This document shows positions 18,295 to 30,363 of a DNA stretch of 64,000 bases, piece after piece. Every line of letters begins with the position of its first letter. The first letter of the stretch is position 1. This stretch comes from Pratylenchus scribneri. Its lineage: Eukaryota; Nematoda; Chromadorea; Rhabditida; Pratylenchidae. The notes below the pieces were generated by a model, which was not told the origin of the DNA, searched no databases, and worked only from the letters and a program-made list of their open reading frames with translations. The position numbers were made by a program, and so were the translations under genes. The DNA lies in assembly GCA_030063045.1 (NCBI GenBank), contig JAQSEB010000175.1:434001-498000 (forward strand), read 5' to 3'.

Positions 18295-18813
18295 TTACGG
18301 AAAGAAGACATTTTTCTTCGGTTCTTCTTCTTCTGCTTTTTCTTCCACTTTTTCCTTCTTGATTTCGGGGATTAAAGTTGAAAAACTTACCTTTCTCTTG
18401 ATTGCATCCACGGCTCGCTCCTCTTCTTCTTTTATTGGTGATAAGGATCCATCGCGTTCAATTAATCCGCCATCCATTGGGATGTTGAAAACCTTTCCTT
18501 TGCATTTGACGCGAAATATGCAGTTCTTGCTGAGATCCCCTTTCTTATCAAATTGTACAAATTTCATGCCTTTCATGCGTGCACAAAAGAAGGTGACTCC
18601 ATGTGAAGTAACAGCAAAATCGATCTCAATTCCATCGCATTTGCAGTGAACGCACTTTCCGGGCACGTCGAAGGGGACAAAACGGGCAGTATTCAGGCGA
18701 ACAGAGCTTACTGTAATTCCCCCTGCTGATACGAAGAAGTCCACCTCCGGTAATCCTTTGTTTATGACGCTTTTGATGCTCTCTTCAAGATGCTCTGGGT
18801 TCATTGGGTTCAT
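18295..18813 (-). CDS. Paralogue of the Polinton Cys-rich 310-aa protein (element 2)
   Basis: 172 aa from the ATG at 18813; the frame stays open to 18885 but begins there with GTG and lies on the promoter. Residues ~10-115 align with the element 1 protein (PEVDFF, GKCVHC, IEIDFAVTSHG, VFNIP) without its intron. The C-terminal ~60 residues are Glu/Lys-rich (KKEKVEEKAEEEEPKK) and shorter than in element 1. The gene precedes the ATPase fragment on the same strand, as in element 1. A TATA box (TTTATAAG, 18866-18859) and CCCGCCC (18878-18884) lie ~50-70 bp upstream. Function unknown. Confidence 0.65.
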   Translation of the reverse strand: MNPMNPEHLEESIKSVINKGLPEVDFFVSAGGITVSSVRLNTARFVPFDVPGKCVHCKCDGIEIDFAVTSHGVTFFCARMKGMKFVQFDKKGDLSKNCIFRVKCKGKVFNIPMDGGLIERDGSLSPIKEEEERAVDAIKRKVSFSTLIPEIKKEKVEEKAEEEEPKKNVFFP

Positions 18814-18856
18814 TTTGGGATTAGATTGGAATGAGAAACTCGGTCTGATTAGCGCT

Positions 18857-19175
18857 GGCTTATAAAGCCTCAAAACCCCGCCCACTTAGTCGAATTTTAC
18901 TTGAAAGAATGCATTGGCCCATTTCCAAGTCCATTAAGCCACGCCCCTTCACATATTTCAAATTCTTTAGTGATGAGTCATTGAAATTCTTTACTATTTA
19001 TAATCATTTTTACGAAATCAACAAGTATGACTCATCAATAGACATATTATTTTTAAAATATTACGAAATCAACAAGTATGACTCATCATTTACTATTTTT
19101 GATTAGGCCACGCCCTCTATTTCGTAATAAACTAGTATGACTCATCCACATCTTTTTAGATTAGGCCACGCCCCT
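18857..19175. promoter_or_regulatory. Divergent control region of Polinton 2 with CACGCCC and TGACTCAT motifs
   Basis: Between two divergent genes lie a TATA box (18859-18866), CCCCGCCC (18877-18884), CCACGCCC at 18939-18946, 19108-19115 and 19166-19173, and repeated units of ACGAAATCAACAAGTATGACTCATC spacing type. TGACTCAT occurs at about 19026, 19080 and 19138, and its reverse near 18974. TGACTCA is the textbook AP-1/bZIP site and CCACGCCC fits KLF/Sp-type fingers; actual binding is inference. Confidence 0.4.
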
Positions 19176-19235
19176 TTAGAGTTTTTAATTCTTCCAATAA
19201 GACACACCTCTTTCATTTTATTTCCTATTTTCAAA

Positions 19236-19679
19236 ATGGTTTCCCCTCCTTATACATTTCCAACTAGACCAATTTGTGTCGATTGTGAATTATTGTCCCT
19301 CGGCGGCACTTTGGAAAGCCTCGCCGTTACAGGTGAACCTGTTATTACAGGAATTCGTAGACAGCGCATATTTTGCGACACATGTATGACCAATGCCCGT
19401 CTTCAAACAGCCAAACGTTATATAGAGCTAGATTTAAATATTAATCAAATTTCTCTACTCGAATTCGCCTTCTTTCAATTCAGTTGGGAAGAAGGGAAAT
19501 ACGGTAAACCGTTATTAGTTATGGATGTTTTCCCGCTTCCTGACGATGTGTTTTGGTGCGACGATTGCTATCTCGAATGCTTTAATGAATACCCTTTTTT
19601 TGATATTGAAGACAACCGTCTTGTTTTCTATTACCGTTATTGCGGCTCTTGTTCCCAACAAATAAGAGGAATACAATAG
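19236..19679 (+). CDS. Cys-rich small protein of Polinton 2
   Basis: 147 aa from the ATG at 19236; the frame also opens upstream at 19137 through repeat DNA, which makes the later start more likely. Four Cys pairs stand out: CVDC, FCDTC, FWCDDC and YCGSC, enough for two zinc-ribbon modules. A central helix-rich part (LNINQISLLEFAFFQFSW) resembles the LNLADFYAFLCHNF part of the Cys-rich gene at 5852-6444, and both sit beside a polymerase, suggesting distant homology. No enzymatic motif. CACGCCC boxes lie at 19108 and 19166. The frame is intact although the neighbouring polymerase is broken. Confidence 0.55.
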   Translation: MVSPPYTFPTRPICVDCELLSLGGTLESLAVTGEPVITGIRRQRIFCDTCMTNARLQTAKRYIELDLNINQISLLEFAFFQFSWEEGKYGKPLLVMDVFPLPDDVFWCDDCYLECFNEYPFFDIEDNRLVFYYRYCGSCSQQIRGIQ

Positions 19680-20880
19680 ATGAACAATAATTAAAATGAT
19701 TTGTTTGATAAATATTCCTGTTTAATGAAAATAATTTTTGCACTCCCTTCCTATCCTCAATTTTCCTAATGTTTTTTGGTCCATATTCATATTTGGGTTA
19801 ATATTAATTATTTCTAGACTCATGTTTTATTGAAATTTATGCATTCAACCCGAAAAACAAAAAATTATCTTCTCAGAAAATTAGATGTTAGCCATTTCTA
19901 TTACTGCTTGATCCACATTTGCCCATTTATGACGAAAATCTTTATTTTGACTCAAAATTTTTATTTAAAAAACAATTTGAAAAAATCTGACATCCCTAAT
20001 TTATACGAATTTTGATTTACCATTTGAATTAAATGAATTTATCAGTTATCACTCATTTTATTTATTATTTCAGGCAGAATTGAAGGCAAAAGAACAGCAA
20101 ATGATGGCAACGGCAACAAATTCCGCAGCAGAACCCGCAAATGTTTTTAAAAATTAAGAACACCGTCGGGAAAATATGGCATCAACAGAAATTGGGTATC
20201 CTGAATCATCCTGCCAACAACAAATTCGAAATGGCCAACAACAGAATTCAATGTATGCATTTACGGTTTAATTTATCATTTCGATCGAATCAAAATTTTC
20301 TATTAATATTTTTAGTCAAAAATTACATTAAAATTTTTATTTAAAAAACACCGCATTTATCAAATTGTTTTAATTTCCCAAAATTTTCAGAAAAATCAAC
20401 AATACATATTGTGGAGCGGGACCGTGCCCAACACCCGATCAGCAATTGAAAATTCGCCTGCTCAATTGGCCACCGATCGAAGGGTAATCAGCCAAATCAA
20501 ATTGCCTCTGCATTTAGCGGTTAGTATGAAACAACGGAGGAAATGATGCCACAATGCTTTGAAGAGATGCAACCCACAAATAAATTATTATTACACTAAT
20601 AAAAATATTGATTCCGTGCCGGTTTCTCCATCCCATTTATTGTTCATTTCCCCTAAAGACCTTTGAATCACTTAATTAAGTCTTGTTATAAATCACTTAA
20701 ATCCTATCGCCAGCTGAAGTGAGGCGAAAAAAGGATTTATTGCCGAATGAAGTGAACCATAAATTTGATGTGGAAAAATATTATAGAAATTTGGACACTC
20801 CTTTATGTACCCGTTTGCACTTCAACAATGGACATTTCGGATAAACATTTTAATAACTGACTGACAAATTTTCAGCTTAC
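19680..20880. other. Noncoding gap before polymerase 2
   Basis: AT-rich, with short open stretches that look exon-like (for example Gln/Ala-rich near 20075-20155 after a TTTCAG) but no model that can be carried on. Possibly the remains of lost genes. Confidence 0.35.
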
Positions 20881-20895
20881 TTATAAGGAAGCAAG

Positions 20896-20989
20896 CCACG
20901 CCCTTTCTGGGCGGAGCCTAAATATTTGGCAAAAAGCCAAAAAACTATAAATCTATATAATGGGCGGGGCTTAATTTGTTGTATAAAAA
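20896..20989 (+). promoter_or_regulatory. Core promoter of polymerase gene 2
   Basis: CCACGCCC (20896-20903), GGGCGGAG (20909-20916), CTATATAAT (20953-20961), GGGCGGGG (20962-20969) and GTATAAAAAT (20981-20990) lie upstream of the ATG at 21032. This repeats the GC-box plus TATA plan of polymerase gene 1. Confidence 0.45.
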
Positions 20990-21031
20990 TGATACATTTT
21001 TCATTTATTTTTCATATTTTTATCCACCGCA

Positions 21032-24000
21032 ATGGATGATCAACCACCTACAAAAAAACGACGTATTGATGAATATAACAATGACAAATATGAAACTGTA
21101 AAAGAAATTGGTGACCATGTAAAGCTGCCCGAAGATGAAATAAGCTTTAATGAAAAATATAAATGTCTACAATGTAAAGCAAAATATTCAATCGAATCAA
21201 TACCAGATGACCCCGAATCCATCTTATCGGAAATATTTCAGAGCTGTGTGGATGATGCAATTGAAGTTAGCAAAAATAAAAAAATTAACCCTGATCAGTT
21301 AGGTGCAATGATCAGCTCCCCTTTGCTGGATCCAGATATTTGGATTCCTATTCGTGAAATTACAGACAATACAACAGATGCAATATTAAATCGTTTCCTT
21401 CTTGTAGCTCAGTCGAAAAGGAAAGAAGGAGAGGGATTTCTTTGGGGGGATCCCTTCACAGTAACTATCACAGTTTTGGATAAAAATTCATTGGAAAAAA
21501 AGCGGACAATTAAAGGAAAAGGCAAAAATAAAAATGTGGTCAAGCATAATTTTAATCAAAAGAACTTAATAAAAATTGAAAATTCAGACAATTATTGTCT
21601 ATTCTATGCCCTGCAATTGACATTGATTTACCAATTAAAATGTATGAACCAAGTAAAATTTTATAGATATCAAAAAGAAGAATCGAGCAATTTAAAATAT
21701 GATGTGCATTCCTTGATGAAAAACTGCTATATTCCACTCAACAATAAAATATATGATGCAACTTATTATGGCCCCATAATTATAAATTACTGGAATCAAA
21801 TCTACAAATCTCATAAATTTAAATTGTTCATTTTTGGTGAATTCGGCAACTATAAACCTATTTTTAAATATGGCGACGACGCATTTGATATTGCAATTAT
21901 AATTTATCATCATGATAATCATTTTGATGGAGTTCGGAATATCGCTTCCATATTCGGGAAAAATAAATATTGTTTAAGCTGCGAAACCCCTTTTAAAGAA
22001 AATAAATTGCATCGAAAAACTTGTAAAAGCAGATGTATTAATTGCACAAGACATGGACTATCTTATCCATGTCCTGAAAAACCAGATTATAAAGCTTATT
22101 GTAAAAATTGTAAGAAAAGGTTTATAAATCCCGATTGTTTTAAATATCATTTGGAAAATAATATATGTGAAATATCAAAGAAATGTGAGGCTTGTGGAAA
22201 AATTTATGATGTAAATGACAACAGTAAAAATGGACGGAGTGGACATACCTGCAACGAGAAGTGGTGCTATAGATGTAAAATATTTCATGAAAAGAAAGGG
22301 GCTGCTATATACAAAAATTAACTTTAAAATTCCCTAAAGACTACAGAATTCTTGTCTACGATGTGGAAACTATGCAACATAAAAGTATCGACCCTATAAA
22401 TTTCCCTGAAAGATTTCAACATAACGTGAATTTTATTGCTCTGAAAGTAATATGTACAAGTTGCATACGGTTCAATCGAATTAATGACAGTTTATTAAAT
22501 GAAGATTGTGAAATTTGCGGCTCATATCGAACTATAACGTTTTCTCATAGAAATTTCAATGATACCTTTGTTGACCATAAGATCATTACCGATGACCCTT
22601 TGAAGGATTTTGTGGAATGGATTCTCTCTAAATTTTCAACAAAATATAAAAGTATTTGTTTCGCCCATTATGGAGGAAGATTTGATCACATTCTGACTTT
22701 TAAAGAATTATTCAGACTCGGTTTTAAACCCGGATTGATCAAAAAAGGCAATAAAATATATCAGATGAAAATTCCCAGAGGCAAAATAAATTCTGAAATT
22801 ATATTTAGAGATTCTTATAATCTGACACCAATTTCTCTCGAATCTTTAGTCCCAGCGTTCGATTTAAAAATCGAGGAAAAATTATTTTTTCCACATTTAG
22901 CAAATAATCCCTCAAATTATGATAAAATTCTACCTAATTTACCTCCTAGAGAGGATTACATGGAAGGTGGAATGCTACCAACTAAAAAAGCAAAATTCTG
23001 TAAATACTATGAAAAACATAAAAATGAATCCTTCAATTTGTCCGAAAAACTAGCTGAATACTGTTTAAACGATGTGGAAATACTCTGTGCCGCACTTGTA
23101 GCATTTAGAGCTGAATTTTATGAATTGAGTAGAAGAAAGAAAAGAAAGCAAATCACGTATGAATCTACTAATAATCTATGGGGAAATTGGAAGCCTGAAG
23201 ATAGAGGGATTGATATATTGAATGTTGCAATCACTATTGCAAGTGGATGTATGCATCATTTCAGGCTAAATCATTTACCGGAAAATCATGTTGGAATAAC
23301 TCCTGAGAGAGGATATGACACTGCAGAAAATCAAAGTTTCCTTGCATTGAAATTTATAAAATGGTACACCTACAAAAACGGTATTTCATTTCGGACATCT
23401 TTATCTAAGGATGGTGAATATAAATGTGGACCATATAAAATAGATGGATATGCGGAAAAAGAGAAATTAGGATTAGAAATAAACGGTTGCGTCTGGCATG
23501 CATGTCCTATACATTATCCTGATGATCAATTCATTCTACCATCGGGAAAGACTGCAGGGAAGGTTCGAGAATTGGATGAAATAAGAATGGATTTTATAAA
23601 AAGAGAAATACCAAACATAAAGTTATTTTGGGAATGCCAAATAATGGATATGCTTAGGAAGGATAATGAAATGAAAACCTTTTTTGATAATTGTCTCGAT
23701 GAAGGCCCGCTAAATGTAAAGGATTGTTATTTTGGAGGAAGAACACAACCTTTTAAAGTCTATCATGAAGCTAAGGAAGGAGAGAAGTTGGCATATTATG
23801 ATTTTACTTCACTTTACCCGTACACAAATTTTGTGACCGAATACCCTGTTGGCCATCCTGAAGTACATATTTTAAATGAGAATATTTTGTGGCAAAAACC
23901 AGAAGATAATCCATACAAAATCGCCCTTCTCAAAGTATTTGTAATACCTCCAAGAAAGATTGATATACCCGTGCTGCCTATGAAGTTTGACGATAGACTC

Positions 24001-25122
24001 TTATTCCCTCTCTGTCGATTATGCTGTCTAAAATATCCTACAGGTGCAGTAATCAAAAACTATAGTTGTGAACATACCGATCAAGAGAGAGGATGGATTT
24101 CATCTTGTACATCGATTGAGCTTAATTTCGCTTTGAATGAGGGTTATAAAGTGATTAAATTATACAGAGTTTTAGAATTTAAACAAACAGATTCAAAACT
24201 TTTTCGCGGCTATGTTTCTGAATTTTTAGCCATGAAAATTCATTCATCTGGCTTTCCTAATGACATTAAAACAGAGGAAGATGAAGAAAAATATATTAAA
24301 GAATGCGATGAGAAATTCGGAATAAAAATTGAAAAGAAAAAGATGGTCAAAAATAGTGGAAAACGATTCATCGCAAAATTATGTGCCAATAACCTTTGGG
24401 GCCGATTTTCTCTTAAAAATCAATTAGTTAAAACTCACATTGTCAATTCTCCGGCAGAATTGAGAGAATTCTTGGAAGATAAAAAGATAGAAGTAAATGC
24501 GATAGATTTTTTAACGGAGGATTCAATTTTGTTAAGTTATGAAGTTAAAAATGAATTTATCGAGGAACATGATTGCTCAAATGTCATTATAAGCCTATGG
24601 ACCACATCTCAAGCCAGATTGTTTCTCCTTGAAGCAATGTTGAAGGTTTCAAGAACAGAAGGATGCGAATTATGCTATTGTGACACCGATTCAATAATTT
24701 ATTCATATAAATTAAACAACAATCCGTTAAAAACTGGTCCGCATCTAGGCGATTTAACGGATGAATATCCTAATAAAGAAATTTTGGAATTCGTGTCAGG
24801 AGGTGCCAAGCAATACGGACTCAAACTCAAGGATAATTCGACTGGAGAGATCACATACAGCTTAAAGTTAAGGGGAATAACACTCAACAACGAAATATTA
24901 AAAACAACTTTGTGTTATGAGAATTTTAAAGAAAGTGTCCTAAATTATGCCAAATATGGAAGAATCGAAACTATCCCAGTTACTTACGACAGATTTATAC
25001 GGCCTTCGATAAAGAAAGGAGAAATTATATCAAGAAAGATGATAAAAGTTTATAAACCTTATGTTTCTAAAGGTGTATTAGATGGTTATTATATAAGAGA
25101 TTTTGGTTTTATTAATTTGTAA
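21032..25122 (+). pseudogene. Polinton protein-primed DNA polymerase B (element 2), intronless, one frameshift
   Basis: About 1360 aa split into two frames: 21032-22321 and an overlapping frame that continues to 25122. Similarity to polymerase 1 moves from one frame to the other at 22288-22297, in an A-rich stretch within the zinc-finger region, so a single-base indel is the simplest cause. No intron is present at any of the five positions seen in copy 1. Motifs: OTU-like DNYCLFYAL (~21586-21612) and NHFDGV (21917-21934), exonuclease DVET (22360), YGGRFD, YCLNDVE; polymerase DFTSLYP (23800-23820), NNLWGRF (24388-24408), YCDTDS (24676-24693). Only the frameshift seems disabling; sequencing error or programmed shifting cannot be ruled out. 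Codon use is more AT-rich than in copy 1. Confidence 0.9.
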
Positions 25123-25239
25123 TTATTATTATATTGTTATTGTTATTTTGAAAATAAATTTTTATTTGTATCAGAACATTTACCTTTTATTATATTTTTA
25201 TTAGAATAATTTACATTTAAATAATAATAAAATTCCTGA

Positions 25240-25575
25240 CGAATTTCGTAACCTGATGACTCATCAAATTCCTGATTAATTCGTAACTTGATGACTCATC
25301 ACATTCCTTACTATTTCGTAACATGATGACTCGTCACTATTTCGTAATCTATGACTCATCACTATTTCGTAATCTATGACCTCATCACTATTTCGTAATC
25401 TATGACTCATCACATTCCTTACTATTTCGTAATTTATGACTCATCACATTCCTTACTATTTCGTAATCTATGACTCATCACATTCCTTCCTGTTTCGTAA
25501 TCTATGACTCATCACATTCCTTACTAATTCCTAATCTATGACTCATCAAATTCTCAACTTTTTCATAATCTAATG
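25240..25575. repeat. Tandem array with TGACTCAT cores
   Basis: About ten diverged units of 21-38 bp of the form TTCGTAATCTATGACTCATC with or without ACATTCCTTACTA. Two units have variants (GACTCGTC, GACCTCATC). The same core occurs at 18.97-19.15 kb, so the array brackets the remaining genes of Polinton 2. It ends next to the truncated BTB gene. Confidence 0.85.
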
Positions 25576-25577
25576 AT

Positions 25578-28500
25578 TCATAAATTTCTTAATAAATATG
25601 TCGAGATTGAGTAAAAATGCCGAGAATCCTGGTGCCGTGAAATAATACTGAATCTATTACTACTCAATTGCATTTTCGGAAATGTCACGGATTTGACCAT
25701 ATATTCTTCACAATAATTCTGCATCATTGGGATGTCATATTTGATGCTAAGCTTCAGAATTTCCAAGGCCGTTTCATCTGAATCAGAAGCGGGAATTAGA
25801 AAGAGAACAGCCCAAATTGCTGCAGTCCTTCTTGTCGTTTATAATAACTCAACAAGCATTGAACCAAATTTGATGATTTTTTATTAAAAAAAATATGGCG
25901 CTAGGTCATCTCCAGAATGGGTAAAAAAATGGACAACTCCAAAATTGTAAAAATAAAAATTAAATTTTGATTTGAAATTATCCAAATATTTTTTGATTTT
26001 ACAAACATTTTGTTTTGTTTGTTGTTTTTCCAAACATTTGTTTTTGTTTTTACACATTTGTTTTTGTTTTTACAAACATTTTGTTTTGTTTGTTGTTTTC
26101 CCAAACATTTGTTTTTGTTTTAAAAACTTTTGTTTTGTTTGTTGTTTTTCCAAACATTTGTTTTGTTTTTGCAAACATTTTTTTGTTTGTTGTTTTTCCA
26201 AACATTTGTTTTTGTTTTTACAAACATTTTGTTTTGTTTATTGTTTTCGCAAACATTTGTTTTTGTTTTTACAAACATTTGTTTTTTTACAAACATTTTG
26301 TTTTGTTTGTTGTTTTCCCAAACATTTGTTTTTGTTTTTACAAACATTTTGTTTTGTTTGTTGTTTTCCAAAACATTTGTTTTTGTTCTTACAAACATTT
26401 TGTTTTGTTTGTTGTTTTCCCAAACATTTGTTTTTGTTTTTGCAAACATTTTTTTGTTTGTTGTTTTTCCAAACATTTTGTTTTTGTTCTCCCAAACATT
26501 TAAGTTTACATTTTATTTTTTTAATAATTTGTTCATAGAAATAAATTAATTATTAAAAAAGAAGTTTTTATTTGTACTATTTTGGAGGTGCGAGGTGCCC
26601 ATATTTGTACTAATAGTTGCCCATATTAGCACCAATTTTTTTACTAAAATCATCAAAATTAGTTCCATTATTGTTGAGTTATATAAATGTCCGTGATGTT
26701 GGGTCGGTGACCCGAAAACTGACATTTTTTCAAAAAACGAAATCCGAATTTTAACAAAATCCCAATTTTTTAAAGTGATTTTGAGATATCTTAATTTAAT
26801 TTATAAATTAATATTTGTAATACCTTCCAAAATTTCAGATTCGTGGACCATCCAGCCCATTGACATTGCAGAATAAACCATCAGCTCGAATGCTTTCCAA
26901 TCGAAATTGGGCTCCTCCTTGATATCAACAAAGGCGGTATTGGATGAGCGTTCCGACCAAAGTCCGAAAAACAGATTGTTAAAATAGCCAGAAATGGAAG
27001 CCAAAGCCTGCAAATAAAAGATTAGTACATTTGTTAGGGATAATTACAAATTTTCGAGAACTCACTAATTTGTTCACTGTGATAATTTTCACCACCATCT
27101 CCTTCTTGTCTTCATTTTCATTATTGCTAATGGCGATTGAAAAGCGCAAATCCATGTCGAGTGCCATCATCCTGTGAAATTTTGGCTTTATTTAATTTTT
27201 TTTTCCAACAATTTATTTATGTTCCAAATATTTTTGTGTTTTAAATTCTTCGAAATAGGTTTATGTTAAAAATATTATTTTATTAAGTTTAAAACCAAAA
27301 TATTTTCAAAACTATTTCATTGAACAAATTTCATATCAAAAATTTATGAAATCTTAGATAAATTTTTTATTTGTCAAAACTTATTCATTTATTCATTAAT
27401 ATCAATTTAAAAAGTAGAAAATTGTGAATAAATTATTAATAAATTAAATGGATTATTTCGATTTTTTCCGAGAATGATCGGCATTCGACTTTTCAAAATA
27501 TTTTTATTTATCCTCAAAACTGGGATTGGTCGCGCAAATGTGGGTTTTCGGTTTGGGTTTCTCCTATTTTCGTTTTTAAGTGCAAAAATTTCCAATTTCG
27601 GTTTTTCATCGATTTTCTCAAAGAGAAACCAACTTTGAGCAACCCTACTTAAACCCATTTCCGTAAACTTACTTATCATGGAAGTTGCTTCGAAGCACTT
27701 CCAAGTCCAACATGAAACGCATTTTTTCTCCGGGCTCAACTTCGGTCTTATAAACATTGTGTCCATTCAAGAAATATCTATTGTATTTTGTGTCGAATTT
27801 ATATGCATTCATTGAAATTGAAAAGCGGCATTTGGCAAACCATAATTGATTCAGGAATGCATCCTGATTGCAACCAATTGTAATGACCATCATCATTTTC
27901 CCATTGTCTTTAGGGTCGTCCAACTTTGCTTCAAAGCACCTAAAAATATTTTAAAAATATAATGAAATTGTAAGAAAAACATTTAGAGGAATGCGGAAAA
28001 TGTGCAAAATTAAATCTTTGTATTCAAAAATTTTCAAGTTTATCAAAATTCAAAATATGTTCCAATATTTTCTATTTTTATGTTAATTAGTTTAAATTTA
28101 GAGTGCACCCCGGTATCTGGGGGACCAATTTTCGGAGGAATGGCGAATGGGGGCCTGTATTTTCGGGGGAAAATAAAATTACTGCTGCTGGTTGGAACAA
28201 AAACCATAGGGGGACCCGGCCCTTACTCATTTTTTTATTCAAAGCCCGACGGGGGCACGGGGAACAACGCTAGTTTAAATGTACGTATAAATCGTTTTTT
28301 TACTTCACGAATCCAAAAATTTTTGCCATTGCCCTCGGAATTTTTCTGCAAAATTCAAAAAAATACATAATAAAAATATTCAGAACAAATATTTTTTTTC
28401 CTTTAACTAAATTTCCCCAAAATGAAATTCATTGTCTCTTTTTGGGCCTCGCTTATATCTAATTTATAATTTAGCTAATTAAAAAAGTTCACCATTTGAA

Positions 28501-28602
28501 TCCACCAATCACATTCTCACTGCTCCATGCCATAATTTCATCGTTTGCCAAATCAATTTGAAGCCACATTTTGTCCGCAGTCTTGTGTTCTTCATTGTCC
28601 AT
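25578..28602 (-). CDS. BTB-domain protein, 3'-truncated copy (gene A)
   Basis: Exons 28602-28493, 27939-27673, 27171-27066, 27007-26824 and 25777-25578 join in frame to 288 aa. The N-terminal half (MWLQIDL, CFEAKL, LWFAKCRFSISM) is a diverged MATH-like sandwich; the C-terminal half is BTB/POZ: ALASISGYFNNLFFG, then FELMVYSAM and EILKLSIKYDIPMMQNYCEEYM. It aligns exon by exon with gene B at 31913-37709. After KSVTFPKMQ (about 25665) similarity to gene B stops and ~30 unrelated residues lead to a stop beside the TGACTCAT array, so the real last exons are gone, apparently lost at the Polinton 2 border. The long last intron holds a minisatellite. Such proteins are usually Cullin-3 adaptors; the role here is unknown. 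Confidence 0.7.
25990..26510. repeat. CCAAACATTTG minisatellite in an intron of gene A
   Basis: Roughly a dozen units of ~30-55 bp alternating TTTTACAAACATTTTGTTTT and GTTGTTTTCCCAAACATTTG. Long ORFs in several frames here are repeat artefacts. Related arrays lie at 32.3-33.1 kb and 52.4-52.7 kb. Confidence 0.9.
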
Positions 28603-29307
28603 TGAGGAAGTATGAGCCTCTGGAATTTAATAAAATTTTATTCCAATAAAATTTACGTTTTTTAAAGAATTTTAAGAATTAGTGAATTACCTAACTAAAC
28701 TATGTTTTATTAAAATTTTGATTAATTTTTGAAAGGGGTGGGGTGGCTCATAAAGTAAGGGAAAAATACCTGTTACCGAAAAAAATATTCCGCTTAATTT
28801 TTAAAATTGTCTTGCTCTCTATAACACTTGGGGTGGGTTAGGGCAGTCCAGGCTTAGGGATTGATGATTGTTGATTGAGGTCTAAAAGAAACCGAAAACA
28901 GGGTTTTAAAATCAACATTTTTTGTATAATCAACTTCGGGCAACCTTAAAATTAAATACCATCAAAACTCACTTAGACTGAACATTGAATTCAGATCCAG
29001 CCAGATGATGCAAATGCAAAATAAAAAATAGCAAATAAGAATTGAAATTGTAGAAAAATGACCAAAGTAAATTTTTTTTTCTCTGTTTAATATTAAAAAT
29101 AGAATGAGTCTTCTAAACTAAAAGTGGAAAATGGGCAAATTGATGGGATTGGAGAAATGGGAATAGAAATGTGCGGATTGGGGAGTGGACGTGGAAAAGA
29201 TAAATTATGTATTCTGTGGGTAGGGAATTGACCTAGGAAAGAAATATTTGATTGAGGAGGGAATATGACGCCTTTTTCAAATAATATTATTAAATTAATG
29301 GATGGTA
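28603..29307. other. Noncoding upstream region of gene A
   Basis: No ORF of note. Probable promoter side of the BTB gene (ATG 28602). Includes poly(A/T) tracts and a purine-rich stretch near 29110-29270. Confidence 0.35.
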
Positions 29308-29689
29308 TTTAATTTTGCGAAAAAAACATTGAAAATTGCGAAAAGAGTATTGAAAATTGCGAAAAGTTTATAACGGTTTAGTGGTTTGTTCTAGACCCCC
29401 AAACCTTATATCCAATCGATAGATCTCGTCAAGACGCGTCGATTGGTATATATTTTGTCATGGTTTGGTCAAAAATTAAGGGTTTTAAACCACTTAAACC
29501 GCTTAATGGGGTTTGGTTCAAAACCAATTAAACCATGACAAATTATATACCATTCGATGCGTCTTGATGAGCTCTATCCAATGGTATATAGTTTGTGAAT
29601 TTTGGACAAACCAATAAACCGTTATAAACTTTTCGCAATTTTCAATACTCTTTTCGCAATTTTCAATTTTTTTTTCGCAATTTTAAATA
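29308..29689. repeat. Foldback repeat, ~380 bp
   Basis: Inverted arms start with AATTTTGCGAAAA and contain GAAAATTGCGAAAAG repeats, TTTATAACGGTTTA and the block ATCGA...GACGCGTCGATTGG. The last block recurs in the foldback element at 41156-41824. No target duplication was found. Confidence 0.75.
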
Positions 29690-29963
29690 TTTCCCTTAAA
29701 TTAATCCTCAAAATGAGCTGAGAGAATAAGTTTTTTGGTTAAAATGTTTTTTTATGAGATTTACTATTCTATAGAGGGAAAATTATGCCAAATTAAATGT
29801 GTAAATAAGATCTTAACTAAAATTAAAAATATATGAGAAAAATATGGAAAAAGTAATGAAAAATAAATAAATTGGGTAAATTTGCGAACACGAATTTTGC
29901 CCATTTTTACATGAATCAGCATCATTTAATTTGGAATAAATTATTGCTATTTTAATAGCCCTG

Positions 29964-30289
29964 AACCCTGGTTTCACAATGTGCGGGAAAACGCGGCGAT
30001 TTTTGTTACCTTCTATTGCCATTCTCTCCAAAGTTATGTACTGATTTATGTATCTATCGCAGCGGGTTCCATAAAAACGCAGTGTTTTGTAGAGAAAAAG
30101 AGCAGTTCTAACGGGGAAGTAGAAGGGGGAGTAGAACTGCTCTTTTTCTCTATAAAACACTGCGTTTTTATGGAACCCGCTGAGCGGGTTAGTGATAGAT
30201 ACATAAATCAGTACATAACATTGGAGAGAATGGCGATAGAAGGTAACAAAAATCGTCGCGTTTTCCCGCTCCATTGTGAAACCAGGGTT
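29964..30289. repeat. Foldback repeat, ~326 bp, starting AACCCTGGTTTCACA
   Basis: The arms (~135-150 bp) are near-perfect inverse copies: GGTTTCACAATG at the left end and CATTGTGAAACC at the right; AGAGAAAAAGAGCAGTTCT flanks the centre in both senses. Long opposing ORFs across it are produced by the symmetry. Confidence 0.85.
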
Positions 30290-30363
30290 AGGAATGAAAA
30301 AGCCCACCCCCCACTCTCCAAAAAAGTTAAAAGATGAACGGTCAATAAAGCTCCTGGTCAAAT

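Noticed and set aside
25240..25575. Possible CRISPR-like array
   Set aside because: Units are degenerate with uneven short spacing and no unique spacers; eukaryotic context makes it a tandem repeat.
26000..26550. Several overlapping Phe/Cys-rich ORFs of up to 188 codons on both strands
   Set aside because: They are translations of the CCAAACATTTG minisatellite in all frames, without start context or conserved domain.
29813..30361. Two long opposing ORFs with similar peptides
   Set aside because: Produced by the symmetry of the foldback repeat 29964-30289.
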